Assembly (NCBI GenBank): GCA_026627385.1
Contig: JAPNUR010000006.1
Coordinates: forward strand, 104,267-168,266
Source of the DNA: Bacillota bacterium
GTDB lineage: Bacteria > Bacillota > Sulfobacillia > Sulfobacillales > Sulfobacillaceae
DNA: 64,000 bases
Direction of reading: 5' to 3'
Positions within the stretch are counted from its first letter, which is position 1. Every line of letters starts with the position of its first letter. The notes below the pieces were generated by a model. The model did no database searches. It had not been told where the DNA came from and saw nothing but the letters and a program-made list of their open reading frames with translations. The translations under genes were made by a program, and so were the position numbers. This document shows, piece by piece, positions 49,340 through 59,539 of this stretch.

Positions 49340-50328
49340 CCCTGATAAAAGTAGGGATTATAAGCCTAGCCCACATGCACGCCTACACCTACGCGGAGAT
49401 CTTGCGCCAAATGCCGGATGTCGAATTGACCGTAGTGGCGGAGGAGGACGAAGCCCGGGGGCAGGCACTAGCCGGCAACGTGGGAGCCCAGTGGGAACGC
49501 GATTACCAACGGGCATTACACTATCCGCTAGATGCCGTCATTGTCTGTAGCGAAAATAGCCGGCACAAGGAAATGACTCTGGCGGCACTTGAGGCCAACC
49601 TTCCGGTTTTGTGCGAAAAACCCTTGGCGACGACGGTGGATGATGCCCGTGCGATGGTGGCCTTCAGTCAGCAGCGCGGCGTGATGCTGGCGACGGCGTT
49701 TCCCATGCGTCACAGTACCCCCGTCCGTCAACTGTGGGAGAAAATTCGGGTGGGAGAGCTCGGCCGCCTTCTCGCGTTGAACGGCACCAATCGCGGACAA
49801 AATCCAGGCGGATGGTTTATCGTGCGGGAACTTTCGGGGGGTGGTGCCGTCCTCGACCATACGGTGCATGTGGTCGATCTCATGCGGTGGTATACGGGCA
49901 GCGAAATCAAAGAGGTCTACGCGGAAATTGGAACGATGCATCCTGACAGCGCCATCGACGACATCGGCCTCTTAACCATGGAATTTGAGAACGGCGTCAT
50001 TGCGGCGCACGATCCCAGTTGGTCACGACCGCGCCGCTCATTTCCCACCTGGGGCGATGTCACGTTAGAAGTCATCGGTACCGAAGGTGTGGCTACTGTC
50101 GATGCCTTTGGTCAGCACTTATTGGCGTTTGAGGAGCCGACGGGGAAGATGCAATACCTGCCCTGGGGAGATAACGCGGACGCCGTCATGTTACAGGATT
50201 TTATAGACGCGGTGAGGCACCGGTCGACGCCTGCCGCCACTGGCCACGATGGCCTCGAGGCATTACGCGTGGCATTAGCTGCGTACGAGTCGGCACAGTT
50301 GGGGAAGCCGGTGTTATTAACGCGCTAA
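49336..50328 (+). CDS. Gfo/Idh/MocA-family oxidoreductase
   Basis: A 330-residue homologue of the preceding gene product, with a weaker Rossmann signature (VGIISLAHMHAYTYAEIL replaces the usual GxGxxG), EKP motif VLCEKPLATT and a catalytic-type His in LDHTVHVVDLMRWY. The unusual dinucleotide loop, with two His, may mean a different cofactor or a sugar-binding role. Last gene of the operon; no terminator hairpin follows. Function beyond the family is unknown. Confidence 0.88.
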   Translation: MTLIKVGIISLAHMHAYTYAEILRQMPDVELTVVAEEDEARGQALAGNVGAQWERDYQRALHYPLDAVIVCSENSRHKEMTLAALEANLPVLCEKPLATTVDDARAMVAFSQQRGVMLATAFPMRHSTPVRQLWEKIRVGELGRLLALNGTNRGQNPGGWFIVRELSGGGAVLDHTVHVVDLMRWYTGSEIKEVYAEIGTMHPDSAIDDIGLLTMEFENGVIAAHDPSWSRPRRSFPTWGDVTLEVIGTEGVATVDAFGQHLLAFEEPTGKMQYLPWGDNADAVMLQDFIDAVRHRSTPAATGHDGLEALRVALAAYESAQLGKPVLLTR

Positions 50329-50970
50329 ATCACTGGGGTTGTTGTGGGCCATCACGGATGGCGTGGTCGCTGTCCGGCCAGGGGATGTCGTGTGAAACCC
50401 CGGCTAAAACGGCGCGATGACCAGGGTGATAAACGGCTGGTGTGTCGTCTCCTCTTATTTCGCTCTGGGATGCTCAAAATTCGGTAACGGTCATCATTGG
50501 CGGTAAACGGTGTTAAAGGTCTGGGCCTGTTGACTCCTACCATTCAACCTATGTTCGCGGTATTGTTCCAAAACCACGGGCTCTATGTCGGTCTTTTCCC
50601 CCTGCTGGACTGGAAATTGGACGCTTTACGACCAGGGGCGCGATAGCTGCGATCATATCGCGGAAGGATGGTTTCAGGTGGAATCCATCGGAAGCCTCAA
50701 TAATAGCGACTGCGACGCATAGCGGCGCCAAGTGACCCTTCGCCTCTGTATGTGGCCCTTTGGTTTGACATTGCCAATATTAGCCCGTTTTGGCTAATGG
50801 TCGGATCGTAGGGGGTACAGGGCAGACGGCCTTAGACGGCGTTGTCTTACGTTCCCTTTATCGGTATCGTGGTTTTCGGTGATATAAGTAGCGGAGCCGG
50901 GTCCAATCATATTGAATGCACAGGTGTCAGTGCCTTATCGACCTAAAATTACCAATAAGGGGGTGAACAA
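50329..50970. other. About 640 bases without a supported gene
   Basis: Only short frames. An inverted repeat ATTAGCC/GGCTAAT (50779-50798) stands upstream of the ArsR gene. AAGGGGGTG next to 50971 is the ArsR ribosome site. Confidence 0.35.
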
Positions 50971-51451
50971 ATGAGCGACCCCGAGGTAAATACGGTGGCG
51001 TCTCTCATCGGCGACGCCTCTCGCGCCACGATGCTCGTCCACTTGATGGGAGGACAGCAGCTGCCTGCGTCAGACCTCGCGCGGATTGCTCATGTTGCTC
51101 CAGCGACCGCGAGCGAGCATTTAGCAAAATTAGTGGCAGGCGGGTTGATTCGCGTTCGCCAGCATGGACGCCATCGCTATTATGCGTTGGCAAGCCCTGA
51201 GGTGGCGCGTGTCATTGAAGGGTTGATGACTCTGGCTCCGGCCGAACAGGTGCATTCATTGCGAAGTTCGACTCGCCACCAACAGCTTCGCGAAGCTCGC
51301 ATCTGCTACGATCACCTAGCGGGCGCGCTAGGTACGGGGTTAACGGAGGCTATGACCGCCCAAGGGTGGCTAACCTTTGACACAACTCAAGATGCGCTGA
51401 CTTTGACGCCAGCGGGGCTCAATCAGGCTACAATCTGGGGTTGGAAGATTG
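50971..51451 (+). pseudogene. ArsR-family regulator, 5' part (interrupted by IS66)
   Basis: It encodes the first 160 residues of an ArsR-type winged-helix repressor: ASLIGDASRATMLVHLMGGQQLPASDLARIAHVAPATASEHLAKLVAGGLI, then RVRQHGRHRYYALASPEVA. There is no obvious metal-binding CxC in the recognition helix region. The frame is broken at base 51451, after GAAGATTG, by the left end of IS66. The remaining 215 bases lie at 61467-61681. Removing the insert gives 696 bases, exactly 232 codons, and a normal family C-terminus. The gene is inactive unless the truncated DNA-binding part still works alone. Confidence 0.9.
51444..51451. repeat. IS66 target-site duplication, left copy
   Basis: GAAGATTG immediately before the IS66 terminal repeat, repeated at 61459-61466. 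Eight bases is the length expected for IS66. Confidence 0.85.
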
Positions 51452-51520
51452 GTAAGCGTAAAATACTCCCCACCTCGACGGCGGGGAGCATAGGTGTTCT
51501 GACTGGGGGTGGCGCCTTCT

Positions 51521-52176
51521 TCAGTCTGCTGAATCGGCAGTGGGGGACGCGGGCCGCGGGGCTTTCACCCAAGCCGGCAACGTCGGCGACCAGGGTAAGC
51601 AATCGGCCCAGCTGGCGGGATCCGTGAGATCGCGCTGCGGCAGTTGCTCGAAGAGGTATTGGAGATAGGCCCGGGGTTCCAACCCGTTTTCTTTGGCCGT
51701 TTGAATGAGACTAAACGCGATGGCGCTCGCCTGGGCTCCGCGAGGCGTGTTCGCAAAGAGCCAGTTCTTCCGGCCCGTCACAAAGGGCTTGATGGCGCGT
51801 TCGCTCCGATTGTTGTCGACGTCCAGGCGTCCGTCCTCGAGAAACCGCGTCAGCGGTTTCCACTGATTGAGGCAATACGTCACCGCCTTGCCCCAGGGGC
51901 TCTGGGGCAAGGTCTGCCGTTTTTGGGCTCGCAACCATCGAGCGAACTGGGCCAGCACCGGCCGACTCCGGGCCTGGCGCGCCGCCTGCCGCTCCGCCGG
52001 GGTCAGGTCCCGGAGTTCGCGTTCGATGCGGAAGATCGTGTTGCAGAACTCCAGGCCCTCCCGGATGGCGCTCGGCCCATCGCGCGCCGCCGTAGGCAGC
52101 GTCTGCAGGGCCTCCACAAAATGCCGCCGCGCATGCGCCCAACACCCCACCAGGGTGGCTCCCGGAACCTCGCGGT
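51521..52176 (-). pseudogene. tnpC: IS66 TnpC transposase, C-terminal fragment
   Basis: About 218 residues including VGCWAHARRHFVEAL, the DDE-region block RLDVDNNRSERAIKPFVTGRKNWLF with the final acidic residue, and the IS66 C-terminal domain (ENGLEPRAYLQYLFEQLP). The stop is at 51521. Its upstream continuation lies across the IS4-type element at 53694. Longer frames reaching 52291 include bases of the IS4-type element and are artefacts. Confidence 0.9.
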
Positions 52177-53693
52177 CTGACTTATCCCCAGTTTTAGAGT
52201 CTGAGTATTGTCGGAATAGAAAGAATTGTGATCGCAAAGGAAAATCGGGTCTCTTTGGCGAAGTGATTGGTGTCCAACACATCACCGCCAAGGAGGAGCC
52301 CGATGATTCGCTTAGAGTCTATCACAGAATTCTTTTATCAGCACGGCCATTTGCGGAAATCGCAGCTGACCACGCTCGCGGCCCTGGTGTGGGCCTTGTT
52401 GCCGAACCCGCTGTTGGGGGTGGCGAAAATCGGGCGGCGCCTCGCGGTCGCGACGCGCCGACCGGCGAAAAGCGCCATTAAACGCGTGGACCGCTTTTTG
52501 GGGAATCCGCGCCTCGATATCACCGTGGCCCAAACCGATGTGATCCAGACTCTCTTGGCCGACGCGACGGAAGCGCTCTTGACGCTGGATTGGACCGATC
52601 CCCACGATGGCGTGCATCAAATCTTGACCCTGAATGTCCGCGCTCACGGGCGGGCCTTGCCGCTCGCTTGGCGAACCGTGCGCAAGGCGGCGTTAGCCGG
52701 CCAGATGCGGGCCCTCGAGATCGCGCTGTGCCAGCAAGCCGCGGCGGCGATCCCCCCGGGCTGCCACGTGATTCTCCTCGCCGACCGCGGCTTTGCCGCC
52801 CCCACCCTCTTCGCGGCGCTGACGAGGCTCGGGTGGGACTGGATCATCCGAGCCCCAGGCCAGGTGCAGATCCAGGTACAGGGGCGGCGTCAGGGCCTCT
52901 GGCGGTGGGCGGATCAGCGGCCGGTGCTCCGGGACTGACCGCCCATTCATGATGGATCCCGCCGGGCGGGGACCCTCCTGCCGTGTCGGGCCGTGATGGC
53001 GGCGGATCGGCAACACCGGGAGCCCTGGTTTCTCATCGTCTCCGCCGGCTTGACCCCGGATGCCTGGCCTGCCGCGCGCATTGTCGCGGCGTACGGGCAG
53101 CGGTGGACCACGGAAGAGTGCTTCAAAGATGAGAAAAATGACGGGAATGAGGGGTTTCACCTCGACTGTGTGCGGCTCACGACCCCGGCGCGGTGGGATC
53201 GCCTCCTCTTGATTTTTGCCTGGACCTACTATTGGCAGTCGGTCGCGGGGACGATGCTGGAAGCGACCGGACAAGACCGCCACTGGCGGGCGAATACCGT
53301 GCGCACCCACCGGACCCATGCCCTCTGGCGGTTGGGTGTGTGGGCCTTTGCGAGTGGGGCCATCACGTGGCGGCAGCTGCGCCAGGCGCAGCGTCGCTGG
53401 TGGGCCACGATCCCGCCCATCGTAGGATCTCCCCACTGGCCAAATACCACCTAAGCCGCTCGCCTGTACGCCTCCTCGCGATTTGCACAGATCAGCTGGT
53501 GCTCCGCGCGTCGCGCCGGAGCAGCTCACGCCTGGGCCCCGGGCGCTCTCCGCCCCGGTCCCTCCTGGATGCGCGACCCCGCAAGGTCGGCGCCGCGCCC
53601 TCGGCCACGCCTGAAGCCGGCTGATCAGCCCCGCGGGTCGAAGTATGACGGGTGTTTCTGGCTTCTCCTTGGCAAAAACTGGGGATCACTCAG
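52177..53693 (+). mobile_element. IS4-type insertion sequence (1517 bp) inside IS66 tnpC
   Basis: The ends are an inverted repeat: CTGACTTATCCCCAGTTTT at the left and CTGAGTGATCCCCAGTTTT read inward from the right. A 9-bp target duplication CCTCGCGGT flanks it (52168-52176 and 53694-53702). It carries one transposase gene on the + strand, broken by a stop codon. Removing it rejoins tnpC in frame (GYAGYRE-VPGATLVGCW). Confidence 0.92.
52303..53454 (+). pseudogene. IS4-family DDE transposase with in-frame stop
   Basis: The 384-codon frame begins at ATG with AAGGAGG upstream. The catalytic triad appears as D in TLDWTDPHDG, D in LLADRGFAAPTLF and E in TTEECFKDEKND, with the Y..E-type IS4 signature region. 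A TGA at 52936-52938 interrupts it; downstream codons in the same frame continue the transposase (DRQHREPWFLIVSAGL...). One base change would restore it, so inactivation is recent. Confidence 0.88.
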
Positions 53694-54100
53694 CCTCGCG
53701 GTAGCCCGCATAGCCATCACATGGGAGGTAGCCCTGAAACCCCGTCAGAAACTGCCGGGCGTAGGCCCCGTGGCGCCCCGGCTGATAGTCGTAGAGCACG
53801 ATGGGCGGCCCCTCGCGGCCGCTGCGGTAGAGCCCCATGGAGGACTTTTGCGTCGCCGCCCGCCCAGGCTCTTGGATGACGGTGAGCGTGGTCTCCGCCG
53901 CCTGAATGATGTCCTGGGCCACCAAGGTCTGTTTGAGGACGGCATACACCGGTTTCAGCCAGGTCTGCGCGGCATAGATCACCCAGTTCGCTAAGGTCTG
54001 GCGCGAGAGCGGAATGCCCAGCCGGGCCCACTCTTGTTCCTGCCGGTAGAGCGGGAGGTGCTCCGTACACTGTTGGTGGAGCGTGAAGGTGTCAAGGCCA
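53694..54100 (-). pseudogene. tnpC: IS66 TnpC transposase, middle fragment
   Basis: It encodes the IS66 transposase core, with HLPLYRQEQEWARLGIPLSRQTLANW, then MGLYRSGREGPPIVLYDYQPGRHGAY and FLTGFQGYLPCDGYAGYRE. The sequence is bounded by the IS4-type element on one side and by the end of IS21 on the other. Confidence 0.88.
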
Positions 54101-54493
54101 AAGTGAAAATCTCCAAAAATGCCGGCGGGATATCCTCAAACATGCCAAGAGTGTTTCACCAAAAATGCCAGCATCATTTCATCAAAAATGCCAAGATCAT
54201 TTCACCAAAATGGCCAACGGATCATCGCCAGGGATTCTGTCATCAAGGAAACACCATGGGCGGACACCGACTGGATTTCTCGGAGACAAAACCGGGGAGA
54301 TATTGCGAGGAATGAGGCGATAGTGCAGTACACCTGGCCGTGACATTCGCGGGAGGCGCGGGCCCGGTGTCGGGCCGGACGCCCCCGCGAATCCCAGCCC
54401 CTCGGGCTGATTCGGAGAGAATGTCTTTGGCAGGACCGGTCCGAGCGATGGGCTGACGGCCCCCGAGACGGGTTCCGGCCACGCGCTAGGGAT

Positions 54494-55300
54494 TTACCCC
54501 AGCCCGGATGACGTCGAGACGGATTGAGGTGGCACGGAGGGTCCGCCGGGACCCGTCACGGTCCCGGCTCGCCGCTTTTCACGGAGGCGATACGAGTCGC
54601 CGCGCATATGAATCACCGTGGAGTGGTGCAAGATCCGGTCGAGAATGGCCGTGGCCAGCACCGCGTCCCCGACGATGTCCCCCCATTCGCTGACACTGTT
54701 GTTGGAGGTTAAAGCTCAACGACTACGCTCATATCGGGCCGACACCAGTCGGAAAAATCACGTGGCATCTAAGCGATCCAACGGCAGATAACCGACCTCG
54801 TCAATACACAACAGTTTGGGACGAGTATAGATGGCCAGACGGGGCGCAAAGCGATTATCCTGCCAGGCCCGCCGGAGATCGGCAATCAGGTCTTGGATGG
54901 TGACAAAATACACGGATTGGCGCGCCTGAATGGCGGCCAGGGCGAGCGCCACCATGAGGTGCGTTTTGCCCACCCCCGGCGGTCCCAACAACAGGACGTT
55001 GGCCGCGGCGTCGACCCAATGCAGCGTCGTTCATGCCCGAATCTGGCGCTCATCGATGCTCGGTTGAAACGCAAAATCGAAGGTGTCGAGCGTTTTCCGA
55101 AACGGGAGATGAGCCATTTGAATGCGCGAGGTGACATACCGCTGTTGCCGGGCCTCGGCTTCGGCTTGCAAGAGATCCTGCCAAGAGGCGGTATAGGGCT
55201 GCTGCGCCTGGGCTGCCTGTTCGGCGCGGGCCTCGGCCAGCCGCGCGACTTCGGTCAAGCCCAACCGCTCACAGACATCGGCCAACAGGAGCTGACTCAT
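54494..55300 (-). pseudogene. istB: IS21 helper ATPase IstB with three in-frame stops
   Basis: It is an IstB/DnaC-like AAA+ ATPase. Read in one frame it has the N-terminal region (MSQLLLADVCERLGL), Walker A LLGPPGVGKTHL, Walker B LLCIDEVGYLPLDRL, sensor-1 region TSNNSVSEWG and the end (ATAILDRILHHS, then VIHMRGDSYRLRE). TGA stops interrupt it at 55031, about 54758 and about 54720 without frameshift, so decay is by point mutation. The start overlaps the end of istA. Confidence 0.88.
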
Positions 55301-56187
55301 GAGGGAATCACCGCCTCATAGTCACTGAGCGGCCGCTCGACGACAGTGGGACCGACCACATAATGCACCCCCCGAGACGAAGGGGCTGGCCCTTGGGACG
55401 ATCGCAGGGTCGGAATCGGACCCGGATCCCCCATCACGGCATGGGGCAGGGTCGGCTCCGGATATTCGTGTAACACCTGATTTCCGTGGGCAATGCGGAC
55501 GCCGCCCTCGACGCGGCGCTGCAACACCACGTCTTTCCCGATCCAGTCATACCCCACCGCCCAGAGGTGTCCGGCCCATCGGATATAGCCATCCGCGTAG
55601 ACGGGGCGGACGATTTCTTCGCCATACCAAAAGCGCCGGGTGTCAACCCAGGCCGTGCCCGCCGCCACATCGGCTGCCCGGCGGTCGACGGGGCGTTCGT
55701 GCGTCGTTTGGTGGATCCGCACATCGGCCACCGTGGTCACCCAGTGCATGACTTGCCGATTCAAGTCATCGAGCCCTTCAATCCGATGCACCCGGGGCCA
55801 GAAATTTTCGCGGAGGTAGCGAATGGGGCGCTCGACTTTCCCTTTCGTTTGACCGCGGTAGGGCCGGGCGGCTTTCGGTTCAAAGCCATGAAACCGCGCG
55901 AAATCGAAAAACCGCGGGTGCCATTGGACCGGTCCCTCCGGCGGATGGGCAAGGACCATCGGAGTCATATTGTCCGACAGGATCTCGGCGGGCACCGCCC
56001 CAAAATAGGCAAAGGCATGCTCGAGACACGCAAAGAGCGTGTCCTGCCGTCCGTCATGCACAAATTCGATATACAGACACCGGGAATAACTCCAGGTCAG
56101 GATAATGCATGTTAGTCTATTTGGTAGACATCCCAAACTCGGGGATGTGAGATACTATTAAGATACTATCCCGTGAGGTGATGAGAC

Positions 56188-56475
56188 ATGGGCAGGCAGT
56201 ACGATGCGGCGTTTAAGGAGCAAGCCGTGCGCTTAGTCCGAGAGGGCTCCCGGAGTGTGGCAGCAGTGGCCCGGGAGTTGGGCGTACCGGAAAACACGCT
56301 GCACGGGTGGGTCCACGCCATGGATCAGCATCCCGACGAACCGTTTGTCGGGTCGGGTCGCTTGCGCGCGGCCGAGCAGGCGGCCCGGGACCTGGAACGC
56401 CGCATTCGCGATTTGGAAGAGGAAAACGCGATCCTAAAAAAAGCGATGCGCATCTTCGCCAGCGGCCGGAAGTAA
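56188..56475 (+). CDS. IS3 OrfA (helix-turn-helix subunit)
   Basis: A 95-residue protein: YDAAFKEQAVRLVREGSRSVAAVARELGVPENTLHGWV is the DNA-binding helix-turn-helix, followed by a leucine-zipper-like coiled coil (ARDLERRIRDLEEENAILKKAMRIF). GTGAGGTGATG-type ribosome site upstream. A run of seven A (56436-56442) near its end is a typical programmed -1 slippage site, and orfB lies in the -1 frame. Confidence 0.93.
   Translation: MGRQYDAAFKEQAVRLVREGSRSVAAVARELGVPENTLHGWVHAMDQHPDEPFVGSGRLRAAEQAARDLERRIRDLEEENAILKKAMRIFASGRK
56434..56443 (+). promoter_or_regulatory. Programmed -1 frameshift site of IS3
   Basis: Seven A followed by G inside orfA. The codons CTA AAA AAA GCG allow slippage by one base back into orfB, giving the OrfAB fusion transposase. 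Confidence 0.75.
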
Positions 56476-56478
56476 AAT

Positions 56479-57401
56479 ATGCGTTTATTGACGCGCACCG
56501 CTCCACCTTCCGGATCACGAAGATGTGCCACGTGTTACACGTTTCTCGGAGCGGCTACTATCAATGGCGGCGGCGCACGCCGGGCCCTCGTGCCCGGCGC
56601 CGCGCGGCCCGCGCCGCGCGCATTCAGGTGGTGTTTGCCGCCCAGCAGCAGCGATACGGCAGCCCCAAAATCACCGCGGTGTTACGCCAAGAGGGAGACT
56701 GTATCGCGCAAAAGACCGTGGCGCGCCTGATGCGCGAACTGGGGCTGCAAGCCTGTGTCTACCGCCGACGGCCCCGCAGCCGGTCAACAGCGACGCCGGT
56801 CGAGGCCTCCAATCAGCTAAATCAGCAGTTTGTGGCGGAACGGCCCCATCAAGTGTGGATGGCGGATATCACCTATTGTTGGACGGCAGAAGGGTGGTTG
56901 TTCTTAGCCACGATTGAAGATCTCTACAGCCGGATGATTGTGGGCTGGGCCATGGGCGCCCGCATGACCGAAGATCTCGTTCTGCGCGCCTTGGATCAGG
57001 CGGTGCACCGTGATCCGCCGCCTCGCGGGGTGTTACATCATTCCGATCGGGGCAGTCAGTACACCAGTTCCGCCTATCAAGCCCGCTTACGCGCGTACGG
57101 CATGCAGGCCAGCTTCAGTCGGGCGGGCAACTGTTACGATAACGCGTGCATCGAGTCCTGGCATAGCCTCCTCAAGAAAGAACTGCTCTATCAACACCGG
57201 TGGGCCACCCGGGACGAAGCCCAACACGCCATCTTTACCTATATCGAAATCTTTTACAATCGGCAGCGCCTGCATAGTGCTCTCGGCTATCGTACCCCGC
57301 AGGCCATGCTCGACCAAGCCCTGGCGGGGGGCTTGACGCCCTCAGCGCCGGGCGGCCTTCCGGCGGTCAAGGCCGGTGGAGCCGCCGACCGGTTGCCTTG
57401 A
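56479..57401 (+). CDS. IS3 OrfB transposase (expressed as OrfAB fusion)
   Basis: It encodes the integrase-type catalytic domain: HTH_21-like region (MCHVLHVSRSGYYQWRRR), then the DDE residues in VWMADITYCWTAEG, HHSDRGSQYTS and NACIESWHSLLKKELL. No stop or frameshift interrupts it. ATG 56523 could start a separate OrfB, but fusion by slippage from OrfA is usual. Of the protein genes of the nest, this and the intron maturase alone look intact, together with small tnpA and tnpB. Confidence 0.92.
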
Positions 57402-58170
57402 CCGCTCAGGCCGCCCGGCTATCCTGGGCCCCATTCCCCCGCCAACATCCATCCAGGAGGTGATCCCCGAATTCTTACTGTCTAATTTATTGACATAAGT
57501 CCATAAACACCCACAGGGGCCGTTCGGTGCCGTCGGGATAGCGAAGCGTGCCGAATTTGGCCCCATCTCACGGGGCCTGACGGCCTGGCGGCGTTTCGTA
57601 GCGCCGCACCGGTTCCGGTGTCCGTGCCGGTCGCAGGGGATGCACAAAGTCTTTCACGAGACTCCGGCCCCCCTGATAGCCCTGCGCCCGAATTTCATCG
57701 AACAACACCGCGGTATTCCAGCACCCTTCTTGCACCCGCTCTCGGATATACTCTTTATAGGGATCGAGGAGACGAGGACGCGCCTCGCGGACCTCCGAGG
57801 GATCGGCTCGGAACCCCGCATCACCCGCCTGCTTCCCCGGGCGGATGGTCTGGCGATCATACCCCGTCTCCCGATGCCATGGACTGATCGATTTTCCGCG
57901 TTTGAGTTCATCATAAAGCGCCATTTGCTCTGATCTTCCTATCTGCCGCATCGATCTCTCCTCCTCGGTTGTCAAGTGTTCACCACGGTGAACACCCCAC
58001 CATTCCCCACGGAGGGCCGAAGATCCTGTCGGCTCCAAGTGGCGACATCACATCGGCCATATTGGCGAAATGCCACCGGCATTTTTGACGAGATTTCGTT
58101 GGCGTTTTTGGTGAAATGCGACCGGCGATTTTGGGGAAATGTGATTGTCCTTATTGGAGATTTTACGACT

Positions 58171-58739
58171 GGCCTTCACAAAGGCGAGGAGCGAGGCGGA
58201 GGCCAGGCTCCCCGGATAGACCGGCCGCGGCATCGGCGCTGTTTTGATGGGGGTCGTGAGCGCAGTCTGCTCACACTGCCGACAAGCATAGACCTGTTGG
58301 ACGCGCTCGAGGACCTTCACCTGGGCGGGGATGACCTGCAACTCGCGGTGGATTTCCGCGCTCATGAGAGGCCGCCGCCCGTGACAGGTGTCGCACACCT
58401 GCTCGGATTCGGCAAGTCGTAGACGATGCGCTCTACCGGAAGATGGGCGAGCGCTGCGTCGCGCTGCCCTGGCGTCTTTTTCCGGCGCGTGTAGGTGACG
58501 GTGTCCTGCGGGGCGTCTACCGGCGAGCGGCTCTCGGCCTCCGCTTCGTTAAAGAGTGGCCGCTGCGCCGCATCGGAGCGCTCCTGCGACGCGCCGTATT
58601 GCCGGTGCTTGGCGAGCCGGAATTGCTCCTCATCCCACGGGATGCGGAGGGTCAGGGCCGCGATTTGCTGCTCTAAGCGGGCGACTTCCGCGGCCCATTC
58701 CTCGGGGGTCCGTTCGGCGTGTGTCATCGGTGTCATCAT
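58171..58739 (-). pseudogene. tnpC: IS66 TnpC transposase, N-terminal fragment, frameshifted
   Basis: It starts at ATG 58739 (MMTPMTHAERTPEEW), with a leucine-zipper-like stretch (VARLEQQIAALTLRI) and FRLAKHRQYGASQERSD typical of TnpC. At about 58410 one base is missing after YDLP, so the frame changes; the original continues as ESEQVCDTCHGRRPLMSAEIHREL in the other frame, including the zinc-finger cysteines CDTC and CRQC. It is cut by the IS21 end at 58170. Confidence 0.88.
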
Positions 58740-58797
58740 AGACACCCTATTCGACACGCCGCTCCGGAATTCCTGGCCCTTCCGAACATGGTATTTT

Positions 58798-59154
58798 TCA
58801 GACAATGCGGCGGTGTCGGAGCGGCCGATAGGCGGTCGGCTGCTCCAGCGGCAAGCCGTCCAGCAACCACTGCAACTGGCGCAGGGTCACCGCTTGCGGC
58901 GACGCCGCGGCCGTCATCGGCCACGCTAACCGCCCCCGCTCCAGCCGAAAGTAGTGAAGCCAAAAGCCGTGGTCGGCCCATTCCAGGATCTTGAGCTTGT
59001 TCCGCTCCCGATTGCAAAACACAAAGAGCGCCGCGCTACAGGGGTCCAACTGACACGGGCTCTGGACCAAGGCCGCCAAGCTCTCGAGGGATTTCCGCCG
59101 ATCGGGGGCCCCGACGGCGAGCGACACCGGGCGCTGGGGATGGCCGAGAATCAT
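58798..59154 (-). CDS. tnpB: IS66 TnpB (Orf2)
   Basis: A 118-residue protein of the IS66 Orf2 family: VSLAVGAPDRRKSLESLAALVQ, then ALFVFCNRERNKLKILEWADHGFWLHYFRLERGRL. The frame appears whole. ATG 59154 overlaps the end of tnpA by four bases. It is an accessory protein for transposition, useless here without TnpC. Confidence 0.92.
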   Translation of the reverse strand: MILGHPQRPVSLAVGAPDRRKSLESLAALVQSPCQLDPCSAALFVFCNRERNKLKILEWADHGFWLHYFRLERGRLAWPMTAAASPQAVTLRQLQWLLDGLPLEQPTAYRPLRHRRIV

Positions 59155-59453
59155 GACGTCAGCGCCCGCACGACCGCTTGCAACCATGGCGGATCGAAAT
59201 CCCGCTCTACGCAAATTTCCACGGCCCCCACGCGCACGGTCAGCGCTGGCGCCGGGTCCGGTCCCGCACACGCGACCCACGTCGGCGCGGGGGCCATCGC
59301 GGCCGCGCGAAATTTGTGCAGCCAATACTTCAATCGCCGCAACGGCACCCCGTGGGCCGCCGCCCACTGTGGCTGGCTGAGTCCGCTCGCTTGATACTCG
59401 GCCACCCGTTGCGCCCAGAGCGCCTCGTTCGCCTCCCGTTCGGCTTGCGTCAT
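59151..59453 (-). CDS. tnpA: IS66 TnpA (Orf1)
   Basis: A 100-residue protein with a helix-turn-helix (WAQRVAEYQASGLSQPQWAAAHGVPLRRLKYWLHKFR). ATG 59453 has AAGGAGAGGGG upstream; a longer frame from 59498 has no ribosome site. First gene of the tnpABC set. Confidence 0.88.
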   Translation of the reverse strand: MTQAEREANEALWAQRVAEYQASGLSQPQWAAAHGVPLRRLKYWLHKFRAAAMAPAPTWVACAGPDPAPALTVRVGAVEICVERDFDPPWLQAVVRALTS

Positions 59454-59539
59454 CGTGATCCCCTCTCCTTGTCCGTCTTGGGCAGGATTATGGATCACCC
59501 GGTTGGCCTCTGGTAGGTGGGAACTATTTGACGCTTAGT

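Larger units (their letters stand above)
56110..57495 (+). mobile_element. IS3-family element inside istA
   Basis: About 1.39 kb. The ends are an imperfect inverted repeat beginning TGTTAGTC at the left and TGTCAATA at the right (read inward), both continuing to AGACA and then CTCGGGGAT or TTCGGGGAT. Two overlapping genes, orfA and orfB, look complete. End bases are approximate; a clean target duplication was not found. It is the innermost and apparently the youngest element of the nest. Confidence 0.85.
55297..57951 (-). pseudogene. istA: IS21 transposase IstA, split by IS3 and carrying a stop
   Basis: The N-terminal part (57496-57951) has the helix-turn-helix MALYDELKRGKSISPWHRETGYDRQTIR and reads to a TGA at 57568, after which the frame goes on to PLWVFMD. 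The C-terminal part (55297-56109) resumes at LTWSYSRCLYIEFV and includes AEILSDNMTPMV (D) and GQTKGKVERPIRYLRENF (E) of the DDE core. The IS3 element sits between the halves. Confidence 0.86.
54101..58170 (-). mobile_element. IS21-family element, itself interrupted by IS3
   Basis: Both ends carry multiple copies of a repeat close to ATTTCACCAAAAATGCC, four on the left (54110-54215) and four inverted on the right (58060-58165), the multiple transposase-binding sites typical of IS21. The genes istA and istB run on the minus strand. Outside the ends lie the split halves of IS66 tnpC. I could not settle the exact end bases or the target duplication. The element is about 2.7 kb without IS3. Confidence 0.82.

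Noticed and set aside
51521..52291. N-terminal extension of the TnpC fragment up to 52291
   Set aside because: The first ~35 codons come from the left end of the IS4-type element, not from IS66.
54110..54215. Repeats of CACCAAAAATGCC considered as a CRISPR array
   Set aside because: Only four imperfect copies with irregular short spacing, mirrored inverted at 58060-58165; they are IS21 terminal binding sites. No cas genes.
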